Counted from the stretch's first letter, positions 41,686-51,135 are shown. The stretch is 64,000 nt of DNA from Nocardioides panaciterrulae (GCF_013409645.1 NZ_JACCBG010000001.1:1364001-1428000), one strand, 5' to 3'. The notes: generated by a model not told the origin, from the sequence alone. Program-made: numbers and translations.

Positions 41686-44600
41686 GTGGAGGTCGCAGTG
41701 CTCGGCCCGGTCGAGGTGACCCTGCAGGGCGCCCCGGTCGACCTCGGCACCCCCAAGCAGCGCGCGCTCGTCGCGGCGCTGGCGCTCTCGGAGGGCCGGC
41801 CGGTCTCGGTCGACGGCATCGTCGACCTGCTCTGGGGGGACCACCCGCCGGGCGGGGTGACCGCGACGCTGCAGGCCTACGTGTCCGGCCTGCGCCGGGT
41901 GCTGGAGCCCGACCGGCCGCGCCGGGCCCCGGCCACGGTGCTGGTCACGGTGGCCCCGGGCTACGCGCTGCGGATGCCGGGGGAGTGCGTCGACGCGGCC
42001 CGGTTCGAACGGACGGTCACCGCCCAGCACCTGCGGCTCCAGCCGCTGGGCCGGCGCGAGGACGGCGCGCTCACGGCCGGGGAGCTGGAGGACGCGAGCG
42101 CCCGTCTCGACCGGGCCCTGGCCGCTTGGCGGGGCACGCCGTACGCCGAGCTCGGCGACGCCGACGCCGCGGTCGCCGAGCGTGCCCGGTTGGAGGAGCT
42201 GCGCGCGGTCGCGCTGGAGGACCGGGCCCAGGCCCGGCTCGCGCTGGGCCTGCACGCCACGGTCGCCGGTGAGCTGGAGGCACTGACCACGGCCTATCCG
42301 CTGCGCGAGCGGCTGTGGGCGTTGCGCGCCCTGGCGCTGACCCGGGCCGGCCGGCAGGCCGAGGCCCTCGACGTGCTGCGCCGGTTGCGCGAGGTCCTCG
42401 ACGACGAGCTCGGCCTGGAGCCGTCCGCCGAGCTGCGGGAGCTGCAGACCGCGGTGCTGCGCCAGGACCCCGCCCTGGACTGGGTCGCCCCGCCTCCGGG
42501 CCGCCTCCCGCCGGCGGCGCAGCCGAGCGTAGGGCCGGCGCCGGCCGCGGCCGGGCCGGCCGAGTCACCCGAGCCACCCGAGCCACGCGAGCCACCCGAG
42601 CAGGTCGCGCCGTGGCCGATGGTGGGCCGCGACCGGGAGCTCGCCCGGCTGCTGGGCGCGCTGGCCGACGCCGAGGTGGGCACCCCGTCGTACGCCGCGC
42701 TGACCGGTGAGCCCGGCATCGGCAAGAGCCGCCTCGCCGCCGAGCTCGTCGCACGGGCGCGGGCCCGCGGGGTGCGGGTGCTGGTCGGGCGGTGCACCCA
42801 GGACGACGGCGCGCCTCCGCTGTGGCCCTGGGCGAGCGTCCTGGCGCCCCTGGGCGGGGACGTCGTCGGGGACCGCCCCGACACCGACGAGGGGGGCCAG
42901 TTCCGGGCCTGGGAGCGGATCACCCGGGCGGTGCGGGACGCGTCGCGCGAGGAGCCGTTGCTGGTGGTCCTGGACGACCTGCACTGGGCCGACGCCTCGA
43001 CGCTGCGGGTGCTGCGGCTGCTCGCCGAGACCGCCGAGGACGAGCGGCTGCTGGTGCTGGCCACGTGGCGCGACCACCCCCGGCCGGCCGGCGCACTGGC
43101 CGACGTGGTGGAGACGCTGGCCCGGCGGCACGCCGTCCGGCTGGAGCTCCGGGGGCTGGAAGCGGAGTCCGCGGCCCGGGTCGTGGGCAGCCTGGCCCGC
43201 ACCACGGTCACCGAGGACCAGGCCCGGGACCTGCGCGAGCGCACCGACGGGAACCCCTTCTTCCTCGTCGAGTTCGCCCGGCTCGCCGGCGAGCGCACCG
43301 ACCTCGACACGCTGCTGGCCGGGGAGGACCCGCCCACGGCGGTCTCGGAGGTGCTCGGCCGGCGGCTGGCCCGGCTGCCCGAGGAGACGGTCGCCGCGCT
43401 GCGCACCGCGGCGGTGATCGGGCGGCAGTTCGAGTCCCGGACCCTGGCGCGTGCGGCCCGGATCGACGAGGACGACCTGCTCGACGTCGTCGAGCCCGCG
43501 CAGGTGGCCGGGCTGGTCCGCGAGGACGGCGTCGACCGCTGGTGGTTCGCCCACGCGCTGGTCCGCGACACGCTGCTGACCGGCACGTCGGCGACCCGGC
43601 GGGCCCGCACGCACGCCCGGGTCGCCGAGGTCCTGGGTGGCACGCCGGGCCGCGAGACCGAGGTGGCCCGGCACTGGCTGGGCGCGGGGCCGGCGTACGC
43701 CGACCGGGCCTGGCGGGCGGCCCTGGCGGCGGCGGAGGTGGCCCGGCGGCTGCACGCCCACGACGAGGCCGGCGAGCTGCTCACCCGGGCCCTCGAGGCG
43801 CAGCGGGAGGACCCCGCGGCGACCGCCCGGGACCGCTACGACCTGCTGCTGACCCTGATCGAGGCCTGGCGGTGGGCGGCCCAGCTGCCGGCGCTGGTGC
43901 GGGCGGTCGAGGACGCCATCGAGGTCGGCACTGAGCTGCACGACCCCGAGGCGGTGGCCCGGGCCGCGATCGCGACCAGCCAGGGGGTGCTCTGGCGCTC
44001 CGCGGGCCCGGGCGAGGTCAACGACACGGTCGTGGGCGCCCTGCGGAGCAGCCTGGAGCGGCTGCCGGGCGAGGACAGCGAGCTGCGCTGCCGCACGATG
44101 CTGGCGCTGGCCAACGAGCTGTTCAACGAGGTGTCCTTCGAGGAGCGGCAGGCCCTGGTCGAGGAGGCGCTGGCCATGGCCGGCCGGCTCGGCGAGCCCG
44201 CCCTGCGGCTCGACGCCCACCAGATCGCGTTCGTCGCGCTGTGGGTGCCGCAGACCGCGGAGGCCAGGCTGGTGCACGCCACGGAGGCGATGGAGCTGGC
44301 CCGGAGCACCGGCGACGACCGGGCGTTCGTCGTCTCGGCGACGCTGCGGGCGGCGGTGCTCAGCGAGCTGGGCCGACCGCACGAGATGCGGGCGGCGGCG
44401 CAGCCGGCCCGCGCCGAGGCGGCCCGGCTGCGGATCCTGTTCGGCGAGCTGGTGCTCGACGGGCTGGAGCTGCCGTGGGACGCGATGGCGGGCCGGTTCG
44501 AGGAGTGCGACCGCGCCCTAGACCGGATCCGGGCCGTCGGACGGCGGATCGCCCACAGCAACGCCGAGGAGACGCTGGTGGGCTCGCTGATCTCGCTGCG

Positions 44601-45063
44601 GCTCTGGCAGGGCAGGCCGCTGGAGATGGTGCCGGCCCTCGAGCAGTTCGACGCCACGCCGTACCCCTTCGCGGCGAGCGTGGCGGTCTTCCTGTGGCGG
44701 GCGGGGGAGCACGACCGGGCCCGGGCGTACTACGCCGAGCACGGGGCGCCGCTGGCTCACGACACGGAGATCTCGATGCTGGCCTGGTGCCATGCGGCCG
44801 AGCTGGCGCTGCACCTCGGCGATGCTGAGCTCGGCGGTGGCGCCTATCCCCGCCTGGCACCGTTCGCCGGGATGACCTGCTGCGCCGGCTCCGCGCTCGC
44901 CAACGGCCCGGTCGACGCCTACCTCGCGATGGCGGCGGCGGCGACCGGGGAGACCGGCATCGCCACCCGGCACGCGGACGCGGCCTCGGCGCTGGCCGAG
45001 CGGTGGGAGATCCCGGTCTTCGCGGCGTGGTTCACCGAGCTGCGTCAGCGGCACGCGTTCTGA
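41686..45063 (+). CDS. SARP/BTAD-type transcriptional regulator with AAA ATPase and TPR-like domains
   Basis: A 1125-residue regulator of the AfsR/large-SARP type. Order: OmpR-like winged helix (about 1-95, TPKQRALVAALAL and ATLQAYVSGLRR), BTAD helical domain (about 100-250, ending LDDELGLEPSAEL), a Pro/Glu linker (ESPEPPEPREPPEQ), an ATPase domain with Walker A GEPGIGKS (about 342) and Walker B LLVVLDDLHWAD (about 424), and a long helical repeat region to the end. Start GTG 41686 lies six bases after TATGCT (41674-41679), predicting a leaderless message. Flanking genes on both sides carry matching 11-bp repeat arrays, so it is probably a local activator. Its end overlaps the hemerythrin gene by 19 bases. 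Confidence 0.87.
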   Translation: MEVAVLGPVEVTLQGAPVDLGTPKQRALVAALALSEGRPVSVDGIVDLLWGDHPPGGVTATLQAYVSGLRRVLEPDRPRRAPATVLVTVAPGYALRMPGECVDAARFERTVTAQHLRLQPLGRREDGALTAGELEDASARLDRALAAWRGTPYAELGDADAAVAERARLEELRAVALEDRAQARLALGLHATVAGELEALTTAYPLRERLWALRALALTRAGRQAEALDVLRRLREVLDDELGLEPSAELRELQTAVLRQDPALDWVAPPPGRLPPAAQPSVGPAPAAAGPAESPEPPEPREPPEQVAPWPMVGRDRELARLLGALADAEVGTPSYAALTGEPGIGKSRLAAELVARARARGVRVLVGRCTQDDGAPPLWPWASVLAPLGGDVVGDRPDTDEGGQFRAWERITRAVRDASREEPLLVVLDDLHWADASTLRVLRLLAETAEDERLLVLATWRDHPRPAGALADVVETLARRHAVRLELRGLEAESAARVVGSLARTTVTEDQARDLRERTDGNPFFLVEFARLAGERTDLDTLLAGEDPPTAVSEVLGRRLARLPEETVAALRTAAVIGRQFESRTLARAARIDEDDLLDVVEPAQVAGLVREDGVDRWWFAHALVRDTLLTGTSATRRARTHARVAEVLGGTPGRETEVARHWLGAGPAYADRAWRAALAAAEVARRLHAHDEAGELLTRALEAQREDPAATARDRYDLLLTLIEAWRWAAQLPALVRAVEDAIEVGTELHDPEAVARAAIATSQGVLWRSAGPGEVNDTVVGALRSSLERLPGEDSELRCRTMLALANELFNEVSFEERQALVEEALAMAGRLGEPALRLDAHQIAFVALWVPQTAEARLVHATEAMELARSTGDDRAFVVSATLRAAVLSELGRPHEMRAAAQPARAEAARLRILFGELVLDGLELPWDAMAGRFEECDRALDRIRAVGRRIAHSNAEETLVGSLISLRLWQGRPLEMVPALEQFDATPYPFAASVAVFLWRAGEHDRARAYYAEHGAPLAHDTEISMLAWCHAAELALHLGDAELGGGAYPRLAPFAGMTCCAGSALANGPVDAYLAMAAAATGETGIATRHADAASALAERWEIPVFAAWFTELRQRHAF

Positions 45064-45866
45064 GGGCCCGGCGGCAGGTGCCGGAACGCCCGCCGGTCCA
45101 GCCGCTCGAACCGGCGGCGGGTCAGCCGCCACACCACCCGGTGGGCCCACCCTGCCCGGCGGCGGAACTCCCGGAGCCCGTCCTCGGGGAGCCCCTGCAC
45201 CGCCCAGGGCACCAGGTCCAGGAGGTCGCGCGGCCGCAGTCCGTCGGCGAAGCGGACCTCGAGGTCGCGCCACTCCTCGGCGCTGAGCCGGCGTTGCAGG
45301 ATCGGCAGGGCGTCGCGCTCCTCGTGGGCCAGGTGGCGCGCCAGGCTCTCGCGGGCGGCGCACAGCCGCACCCCGAGCGCCGCCCGGTCGTCGGGTCGCC
45401 CCCGGCCCGAGGCCAGCAGCGCCAGCCCACGTCGGGAGGCCTCGAGCAGCGGGTCGATCTCGCCGTGCTCGGCCTCCATCGCCGCCAGTACCGCCTGCTC
45501 GTCGCGGTCGGCGCGCTCCAGCAGCGCCGGCCACAGCCAGGTGTCCTCCCCCCGGTGGTGGTGGTGCAGCGCGCCCGCGAAGACCTCCCACCGGCGCAGC
45601 AGGGCGAGCCAGGCGGCCCGGTCCTCGAGCGGGGTGTGCGGCACCGCCTGCGCGAAGGCGGCCAGGTCGCGGCGGAACGCGTGGTGCATCAGGAACATCG
45701 TGGCCAGGTCGACGGGTCCCTCGGGCGCGGCGGCCTGGCCGGGGAGCTGCAGCTGTCGCGGCCAGGCCGGGTGGGGGACGGGCCGGCCCGTTGTCCGGCC
45801 CGTGGCCCAGGCGGGGGTCCGGGCGGTGGCCCGGGCGGGACGTGCCCGGTCGGGTGTCGCGGTCAT
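45045..45866 (-). CDS. Hemerythrin-like (HHE) domain protein
   Basis: A 273-residue protein with an HHE cation-binding four-helix bundle. Candidate iron ligands are His in FLMHHAFRRDL, the HHHHRGEDTWLWPAL run (about 116-130), AEHGEIDPLL and HLAHEERDALP. A Pro/Ala/Arg-rich N-terminus of about 45 residues has no clear export signal, and the C-terminal 60 residues are basic. Relatives sense or store oxygen, NO or iron. ATG 45866 has GAGGAGG upstream. A 3 x 11-bp repeat array lies 55 bases before its start, placed as at the FAD oxidase gene. Confidence 0.8.
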   Translation of the reverse strand: MTATPDRARPARATARTPAWATGRTTGRPVPHPAWPRQLQLPGQAAAPEGPVDLATMFLMHHAFRRDLAAFAQAVPHTPLEDRAAWLALLRRWEVFAGALHHHHRGEDTWLWPALLERADRDEQAVLAAMEAEHGEIDPLLEASRRGLALLASGRGRPDDRAALGVRLCAARESLARHLAHEERDALPILQRRLSAEEWRDLEVRFADGLRPRDLLDLVPWAVQGLPEDGLREFRRRAGWAHRVVWRLTRRRFERLDRRAFRHLPPGPQNACR

Positions 45867-45921
45867 GGGAGGCCTCCTCGTCGCCTCGGTCCGGTGGATC
45901 GCGTCCACCGTGCGCGCGGGG

Positions 45922-45954
45922 GCTTCGGGGCGGCTTGAGGTCGACTTGGAGCGG
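45922..45954 (-). promoter_or_regulatory. SARP-type operator: three 11-bp direct repeats before the hemerythrin gene
   Basis: Plus-strand units GCTTCGGGGCG, GCTTGAGGTCG and ACTTGGAGCGG. On the minus strand CACGGT (45912-45907) begins after nine bases, exactly as at 41583. The array also lies 41 bases upstream of the divergent MFS gene. Confidence 0.6.
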
Positions 45955-45994
45955 CGCTTTGGCACGCATGGGGCCGGTGCTGTGGACTGGGGGC

Positions 45995-47170
45995 GTGCCT
46001 GAGGTGACCGCCGCGCGCAACGCCGTCGCGCTGACCTTCGCCCTCAACGGGTTCTGCTTCGCCTCGATGGTCTCGCGGATCCCCGACCTGCGCTCCGGCC
46101 TGGCGCTGGACAACGGCGCGCTGGGTCTGCTGCTGCTCGCGATCGCGACCGGCTCGGTGCTGGCGCTGCCCTCGGCCGGCCGGCTGATCGAGCGCTTCGG
46201 CGCGGTGAACGTCGTCCGCCTCGGTGGCCTCGCGACCGCCGTGGGGCTGCTGGGCCTCTCCCTGGGCGTGTCGGTCCTGGGGTCGGTCGCGGCCGCGGCG
46301 GTGGGGTTCTTCGGCTACGGCCTGGGCACCGGCGTGTGGGACGTGGCGATGAACGTCGAGGGCGCCGAGGTGGAGCGGCGGATGGCCCGGACCGTCATGC
46401 CGCGCTTCCACGCGGCCTGGAGCCTGGGCAGCATCGCGGGCGCGGCGCTCGGCATCCCGATGGCTGCGCTCGGCGTACCGCTGCCGTTGCACGTCGGGCT
46501 CGCCGGGGTGGTCGCGCTGGGGCTGCTGGTCCGGCTGGGACGTGCGTTCCTGCCCCCGGTCCCGGTCGAGGAGCACGCGGTCCGCTCGCGCTCGGCCTGG
46601 CGGGAGCCGCGCACGCTCGCGATCGGCGTGATGGTCCTGGCCTTCGCCACGGTGGAGGGGTCGGCCAACGACTGGCTCTCGCTGGCGATCATCGACGGGT
46701 ACGACGCGGCCCACTGGGTGGGCGTGGTCGGCTACTCGGTCTTCGTCACCGCGATGACCGTCGGGCGCCTGCTGGGGCCGGTCCTGCTCGACCGGTGGGG
46801 GCGCGCCCCCGTCCTGTGGACCACGGCCGTCGCGGCCGCGGCCGGCATCGTGCTGGTCGTGGCGGGCGGGAACTGGGCGCTCGTCGGCCTCGGCATCGTG
46901 GTGTGGGGGCTGGGCGCCTCCCTGGGCTTCCCGGTCGGGATGAGCGCGGCGGCCGACGACCCGGCCCGGTCCGCGGCGCGAGTGAGTGTGGTCTCCACGA
47001 TCGGGTACGCCGCGTTCCTGGCCGGCCCGCCGCTGCTCGGCCAGCTCGGCGACCGGGTCGGCACGCTGGACTCGCTGCTGGCGGTGGCCCTGCTGATGGC
47101 CCCGGCCGCCCTGACCGTCGCCGCGGTCCGGCCGAGCAGGGCGGCGACCCGGACCGTGGTGGAGGCCTGA
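45995..47170 (+). CDS. MFS transporter
   Basis: A 391-residue major facilitator permease with about twelve membrane helices. The loop motif between helices 2 and 3 reads AGRLIERFG, and WDVAMNVEG after helix 5 recalls the YbjJ/FucP-like sugar or drug permease group (N-V-x-G signature). The GTG at 45995 is preferred; an in-frame ATG at 45968 (MGPVLWTGG) is the alternative. It is divergent from the hemerythrin gene and may share the SARP operator. Substrate unknown. Confidence 0.8.
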   Translation: MPEVTAARNAVALTFALNGFCFASMVSRIPDLRSGLALDNGALGLLLLAIATGSVLALPSAGRLIERFGAVNVVRLGGLATAVGLLGLSLGVSVLGSVAAAAVGFFGYGLGTGVWDVAMNVEGAEVERRMARTVMPRFHAAWSLGSIAGAALGIPMAALGVPLPLHVGLAGVVALGLLVRLGRAFLPPVPVEEHAVRSRSAWREPRTLAIGVMVLAFATVEGSANDWLSLAIIDGYDAAHWVGVVGYSVFVTAMTVGRLLGPVLLDRWGRAPVLWTTAVAAAAGIVLVVAGGNWALVGLGIVVWGLGASLGFPVGMSAAADDPARSAARVSVVSTIGYAAFLAGPPLLGQLGDRVGTLDSLLAVALLMAPAALTVAAVRPSRAATRTVVEA

Positions 47171-47237
47171 TCCCGGGCCGAGCCGCTCGCCGGCGGGGAG
47201 GGGGTGCCGGGGCCAGCGGCAGAGTCGGCCGGCCGGA

Positions 47238-47915
47238 TCAGCCGAGGGAGGCAGCGGCGCGGGCCTCTCGGGCCGCCTGGCGGGCGGCGCGCAGCGGCTC
47301 CGGCGTACGCCGCACCGCCAATCGCCCCACCACCGCCACCGCGGTGTCCGGGTCGGTGCGCCACCCGGGGTGCACCACCAGCGGGCGGGTCCCGGCGCGG
47401 GTGCGCACCCAGGCGGCGACCACGTCGCCGTCGAGCAGCAGGGGGCTGGTGGCGCCGCGCACGTCCGGTGGCCACCCGCCCTCGGCGAGCAGCGGCCGGT
47501 GCGTGACGCCGACGGTCGGGACGTCGAGCTCCGCGCCCAGGTGCACCGCGAGGCCGGCCCGGCGGGGGTGGTCGCGGCCGGTCCCGTCGACCAGCAGCAC
47601 CTCGGGGCGCCGGGGGAGCAGGCCGACCAGGCCGCTCAGCAGCGGGCCCAGCCGCAGCGCCAGCAGCCCCGGGACGTAGCCCGCCCGCGCCGCGCCCGGG
47701 GCGACCCGGCGGGCGACCGGTCGCAGCTCCTCGAGGAGCACGGCGGCGCCCCACGCGAGGTCACCGGCGCGGCCCGGCCCCGAGACCCCGCGCCGGAAGC
47801 ACGCCCAGCAGCCGGCGGAGACCAGTGCGCCCACACCCGGCCGCCAGGGCGCGGGCGTCAGCGTCGCGAGCTCCCGCTGGCGGTCGACCAGCGCGTCGGC
47901 GTCGGTGGGCCACAT
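47238..47915 (-). CDS. Endonuclease-V-family protein with a degraded active site
   Basis: A 225-residue protein with the EndoV core: YVPGLLALRLGP, VDGTGRDHPRRAGLAVHLG and DVPTVGVTHRPL align without gaps with the E. coli enzyme. However, the first catalytic Asp (GADVGF in E. coli) is Leu31 here (GALVSA), the Glu after YIPGFLSFR is Leu89, the Lys in GVAKKRL is His139, and the late His (TGHRVS) is Trp. Only Asp110 is kept. It probably does not cleave deoxyinosine DNA; binding or a new role is possible. Two cysteines in GCWACF replace the metal loop. Confidence 0.75.
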   Translation of the reverse strand: MWPTDADALVDRQRELATLTPAPWRPGVGALVSAGCWACFRRGVSGPGRAGDLAWGAAVLLEELRPVARRVAPGAARAGYVPGLLALRLGPLLSGLVGLLPRRPEVLLVDGTGRDHPRRAGLAVHLGAELDVPTVGVTHRPLLAEGGWPPDVRGATSPLLLDGDVVAAWVRTRAGTRPLVVHPGWRTDPDTAVAVVGRLAVRRTPEPLRAARQAAREARAAASLG

Positions 47916-47946
47916 GCCCCCATTCAACCGCCGCGCCGGTGCGCCC

Positions 47947-48003
47947 GGCCCGGCCAGAGCACCCTGGCCCGGCTGGGGCACCTCGGCCCGGCTAGAGCAC
48001 CTT
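47947..48003. repeat. 19-bp tandem triplication ending in the ABC ATPase stop codon
   Basis: Units GGCCCGGCCAGAGCACCCT, GGCCCGGCTGGGGCACCTC and GGCCCGGCTAGAGCACCTT. The third covers the last codons and the stop of the minus-strand ATPase gene; the other two lie outside it. Confidence 0.85.
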
Positions 48004-48747
48004 GGCGAGGAACGCCTGGGTACGCTCGTGCTGCGGGTTGGCGAGGACCTCGGAGGGGATCCCCTCCTCGACGATGACGCCGTCGTCCATGAAGACCAGC
48101 TTGTCCCCGACCTCGCGCGCGAAGCCCATCTCGTGGGTCACGACCATCATCGTCATGCCCTCAGAGGCGAGGTTCTTCATCACCGCGAGCACGTCGCCGA
48201 CCAGCTCCGGGTCCAACGCGGACGTCGGCTCGTCGAACAGCATCATGTCGGGGTCCATCGACAGCGCCCGGGCGATCGCCACGCGCTGCTGCTGGCCACC
48301 GGAGAGGTGGGCGGGGTAGGCGTCCTCCTTGCCGGCCAGGCCGACCTTGGCCAGGTTGGCGCGGGCCACCTCCACCGCCTGCGCCTTGTTCCGGCCGCGG
48401 ACCCGCTGCTGGGCGATGCACAGGTTCCGCATCACGGTCATGTGCGGGAACAGGTTGAAGGACTGGAAGACCATGCCGATCCGGCTGCGGACCTCGTCGA
48501 GGTCGGTCTCGGGGTCGCACACGTCGATCCCCTCGACCAGGATCGACCCGGAGGTGGCCGCCTCGAGCTGGTTCACGCACCGGAGCAGGGTGGACTTCCC
48601 GGAGCCGGACGGCCCGATCACGCAGACCACCTGACCGCGGTCGACGTGGAAGTCGATGCCCTTGAGGACCTCGTTGTCGCCGAAGTACTTGTGGAGGCCG
48701 GAGACCTCGATCACCGGACCGCCGGCCCGTCCACTGTCGATGCTCAT
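47992..48747 (-). CDS. Polar amino acid ABC transporter, ATP-binding protein
   Basis: A 251-residue GlnQ-type ATPase. Walker A GPSGSGKS (about 44), Q loop [11 protein letters not shown], signature LSGGQQQR (about 148), Walker [13 protein letters not shown] and switch His in VVTHEMGF are present. The ATG overlaps the permease stop (ATGA). With the permease and binding protein it makes a complete importer for glutamine, glutamate or related polar amino acids; the substrate is inferred from family. Confidence 0.94.
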   Translation of the reverse strand: MSIDSGRAGGPVIEVSGLHKYFGDNEVLKGIDFHVDRGQVVCVIGPSGSGKSTLLRCVNQLEAATSGSILVEGIDVCDPETDLDEVRSRIGMVFQSFNLFPHMTVMRNLCIAQQRVRGRNKAQAVEVARANLAKVGLAGKEDAYPAHLSGGQQQRVAIARALSMDPDMMLFDEPTSALDPELVGDVLAVMKNLASEGMTMMVVTHEMGFAREVGDKLVFMDDGVIVEEGIPSEVLANPQHERTQAFLAKVL

Positions 48748-49535
48748 CGCGCCCTCTGCTGCTTCTTCTCGAGCCACGCCACCAACCTGGTGAGCGGCAG
48801 GGTGATGATCAGGTACAGGATCGCGGCCTGGAGCAGGCTGGTCGCGGTGCCCGCCGTGGCCCCGCTGGTCATGAAGTCGCGCGACACGGAGGTGAGCTCG
48901 CGCTGCTGGAACGTGACGCCGAGCACGAACAGCAGCGCCGTGTCCTTGATCAGCAGCACGAACTCGTTGGTCAGCGGCGGGATGATGATGCGGAACGCCT
49001 GCGGCAGCACGATCGACACCATGGTGCGGGCGCCGCCCATGCCCAGGGAGCGGGCCGCCTCGGTCTGCCCCTTGGGGACGGCCTGGATGCCGGCCCGGAT
49101 CGTCTCCGCCATGTAGGCGCCGGCGACGAGGAGCAGGCCGAGCAGGCCGGCGCCGATCACGCCGCCCGGCGGGGTCCACTGGAAGGCGATCGGCACGCCG
49201 AAGCCCATCGCCAGGATCACGATGAGCGCCGGCAGGCCACGGAAGAACTCGATGTACGCCGTGGCCAGCCAGCGGTACGGCGCGACCGGCGACAGCTTGG
49301 CGATCGCGAGCACCAGCGCCAGCACGAGGCCGCCCGCGAACGCGATGAAGGTGTAGATCAGGGTGTTCTTGACCCCGACCGTGATCAGGTCGTGCCAGTT
49401 GTCGCGAGCCCCGGGACTGAAGAAGTTCGCCCGGACCGTGTGCCAGTCGACGCCGAGGATCAGGCCGACCACCACCGCGAGCAGGACGGCGTACAACACG
49501 CCGCGGTTGAGGCGGCGCCGGGTGCTGCGCTTCAC
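48744..49535 (-). CDS. Polar amino acid ABC transporter, permease
   Basis: A 263-residue HisMQ/GlnP-type permease with about five to six membrane helices. The EAA loop that docks the ATPase reads [14 protein letters not shown] (about 155), preceded by the [13 protein letters not shown] segment typical of the family. Its stop overlaps the ATPase start. A 28-base gap separates it from the binding protein gene upstream. Confidence 0.93.
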   Translation of the reverse strand: MKRSTRRRLNRGVLYAVLLAVVVGLILGVDWHTVRANFFSPGARDNWHDLITVGVKNTLIYTFIAFAGGLVLALVLAIAKLSPVAPYRWLATAYIEFFRGLPALIVILAMGFGVPIAFQWTPPGGVIGAGLLGLLLVAGAYMAETIRAGIQAVPKGQTEAARSLGMGGARTMVSIVLPQAFRIIIPPLTNEFVLLIKDTALLFVLGVTFQQRELTSVSRDFMTSGATAGTATSLLQAAILYLIITLPLTRLVAWLEKKQQRAR

Positions 49536-49563
49536 GAGTGCTCCTCCGTGGCCGGTCGACGGG

Positions 49564-50355
49564 TCACTTGGTGGAGAAGTACTTGTTGTAGAGCGTGTCG
49601 TAGGTGCCGTCGTCGTGCATCTTCTGCAGCTGCTTGTCGACGTCGTCGACCAGGTGGGTGTTGCCCTTCTTCATCGCCAGGCCGTACTGCTCGTTGGTGT
49701 CGTAGGTCTGGACGATCTGGTAGCCGCCGGCCTGCTGGTGGTTGAGGTTCACCGGCAGGTCCTGCAGCAGCGCGTCGACCTGGCCGGCCTTGATGGCCTG
49801 GTACATCTCGGCGTCGCTCGGGAACGTCACGATCTGCGCGTCGCTGGGCGCGTTGTCCTCGGTGTAGGTCTTGCCGGTGGTGCCCTGCTGGACGCCCACC
49901 TTCTTGCCGGACAGGTCGTCGATGGTCTTGATCGAGGAGCCGTCCGGCACCAGCAGCGACTGCTTGGAGTTGTAGTAGCCGTCGCTGAAGTCGAGGTTCT
50001 TCTTGCGGTCCGCGGTGATCGTCATCGCGCTGGCGGCCAGGTCGCACTGCCCGGAGTTCAGCGCGAGGCCGCTCTGGAGCGCGTCGAAGGAGGAGTCCTT
50101 GATCGTCAGCTTGAGGTTCAGGCCCTTGGCGATCTGGGAGACGATGTCCACGTCGAAGCCCTTGAAGCCGGTGGGTGCGGACTTGTCGAAGTCCTCGAAC
50201 GGCGGGTAGGGCACGTCGGAGCAGACGGTCAGCGTGCCGCTGTTGACCAGCTTGGCCCCGCTCGAGGTGGTGCTGCCCCCGCCACCACCGCAGGCGGTGA
50301 GGGCCAGGGCGAGGAGGCCGGCTCCGAGAACGGCGGGAAGTCGACGATTGTTCAT
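49564..50355 (-). CDS. Polar amino acid ABC transporter, substrate-binding lipoprotein
   Basis: A 263-residue SBP_bac_3 lipoprotein: signal peptide with lipobox LTACG (Cys at about 22), a Gly/Ser linker, then the periplasmic-type fold with SDVPYPPFEDFD, GFDVDIVSQIAKGL and a hinge QGTTGKTY. Typical for glutamine/glutamate/aspartate binding. It is the promoter-proximal gene of the three-gene transporter. Confidence 0.93.
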   Translation of the reverse strand: MNNRRLPAVLGAGLLALALTACGGGGGSTTSSGAKLVNSGTLTVCSDVPYPPFEDFDKSAPTGFKGFDVDIVSQIAKGLNLKLTIKDSSFDALQSGLALNSGQCDLAASAMTITADRKKNLDFSDGYYNSKQSLLVPDGSSIKTIDDLSGKKVGVQQGTTGKTYTEDNAPSDAQIVTFPSDAEMYQAIKAGQVDALLQDLPVNLNHQQAGGYQIVQTYDTNEQYGLAMKKGNTHLVDDVDKQLQKMHDDGTYDTLYNKYFSTK

Positions 50356-50390
50356 GGCACAACCCTAGTGGTGCGAGCGTCCGCTGGGGG

Positions 50391-50963
50391 CTACCGCTCG
50401 CCGCCAGGTACCCAAAGCACGTCACCCTGCTCGCGGTTCGCGTGCCGGGCGAGGATGAACAGCAGGTCCGAGAGCCGGTTGAGGTAGGTGATCGCCAGCT
50501 CGTTCATGGTCTCGCCGTGCTCGGCGAAGGCCGCCCAGGCCGAGCGCTCGGCCCGTCGTACGACGGTGCGCGCGACGTGCAGCAGCGCCGCGCCCGACGT
50601 CCCGCCGTTGAGGATGAACGAGCGGAGGTTCGGCAGGTCGGCGTTGTACTGGTCGCACCACTGCTCGAGTCGGTCGACGTAGGCCTGCTCGATGCGCAGC
50701 GGCGGGAACTCCGGGTCCGCCACCACCGGCGTGCAGAAGTCGGCGCCGACATCGAAGAGGTCGTTCTGGACCCGGGTCAGGAGCGCGACCACCTCGTCCT
50801 CGAGACCGCCCTGGGCCAGGGCGACGCCGAGGTGCGCGTTCGCCTCGTCGACGTCGGCGTAGGCGTGCAGGCGCAGGTCGTTCTTGGAGGTGAGGCTCAT
50901 GTCGCCCAGGCGGGTCTCGCCGTGGTCGCCGGTGCGGGTGTAGATCCGGGTGAGGTTGACCAT
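50391..50963 (-). CDS. pduO: PduO-type ATP:cob(I)alamin adenosyltransferase
   Basis: A 190-residue trimeric adenosyltransferase making coenzyme B12. N-terminal ATP loop IYTRTGDHGETRLGD (about 7-21), DEANAHLG, and the C-terminal NRLSDLLFILARHAN box (about 162-176) are intact. TACGCT six bases before the ATG (50975-50970 on this strand) predicts a leaderless message. It is divergent from the STAS gene; beyond it lies the adenosylcobalamin-dependent mutase meaA, the obvious consumer. Confidence 0.93.
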   Translation of the reverse strand: MVNLTRIYTRTGDHGETRLGDMSLTSKNDLRLHAYADVDEANAHLGVALAQGGLEDEVVALLTRVQNDLFDVGADFCTPVVADPEFPPLRIEQAYVDRLEQWCDQYNADLPNLRSFILNGGTSGAALLHVARTVVRRAERSAWAAFAEHGETMNELAITYLNRLSDLLFILARHANREQGDVLWVPGGER

Positions 50964-51135
50964 GGGCCGAGCGTAGAGGGCGGGGCCCACGGACGTCCTC
51001 GCCCGGGCGCGGGTGACCTGCGCCACCGCGGCTCGGGCGAGGCATGACCCCCGCCGCAGCGGGTAACAGAGGGAGGGCCGTGACGCGAGGTGCGGCCGTG
51101 ACATGAGGAAACTCCGAGAAACTTCGCCCCGGCAC

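Noticed and set aside
42560..42603. Short direct repeats (GAGCCACCC type) in the SARP gene
   Set aside because: They encode the Pro/Glu linker between BTAD and ATPase domains; such linkers are ordinary.
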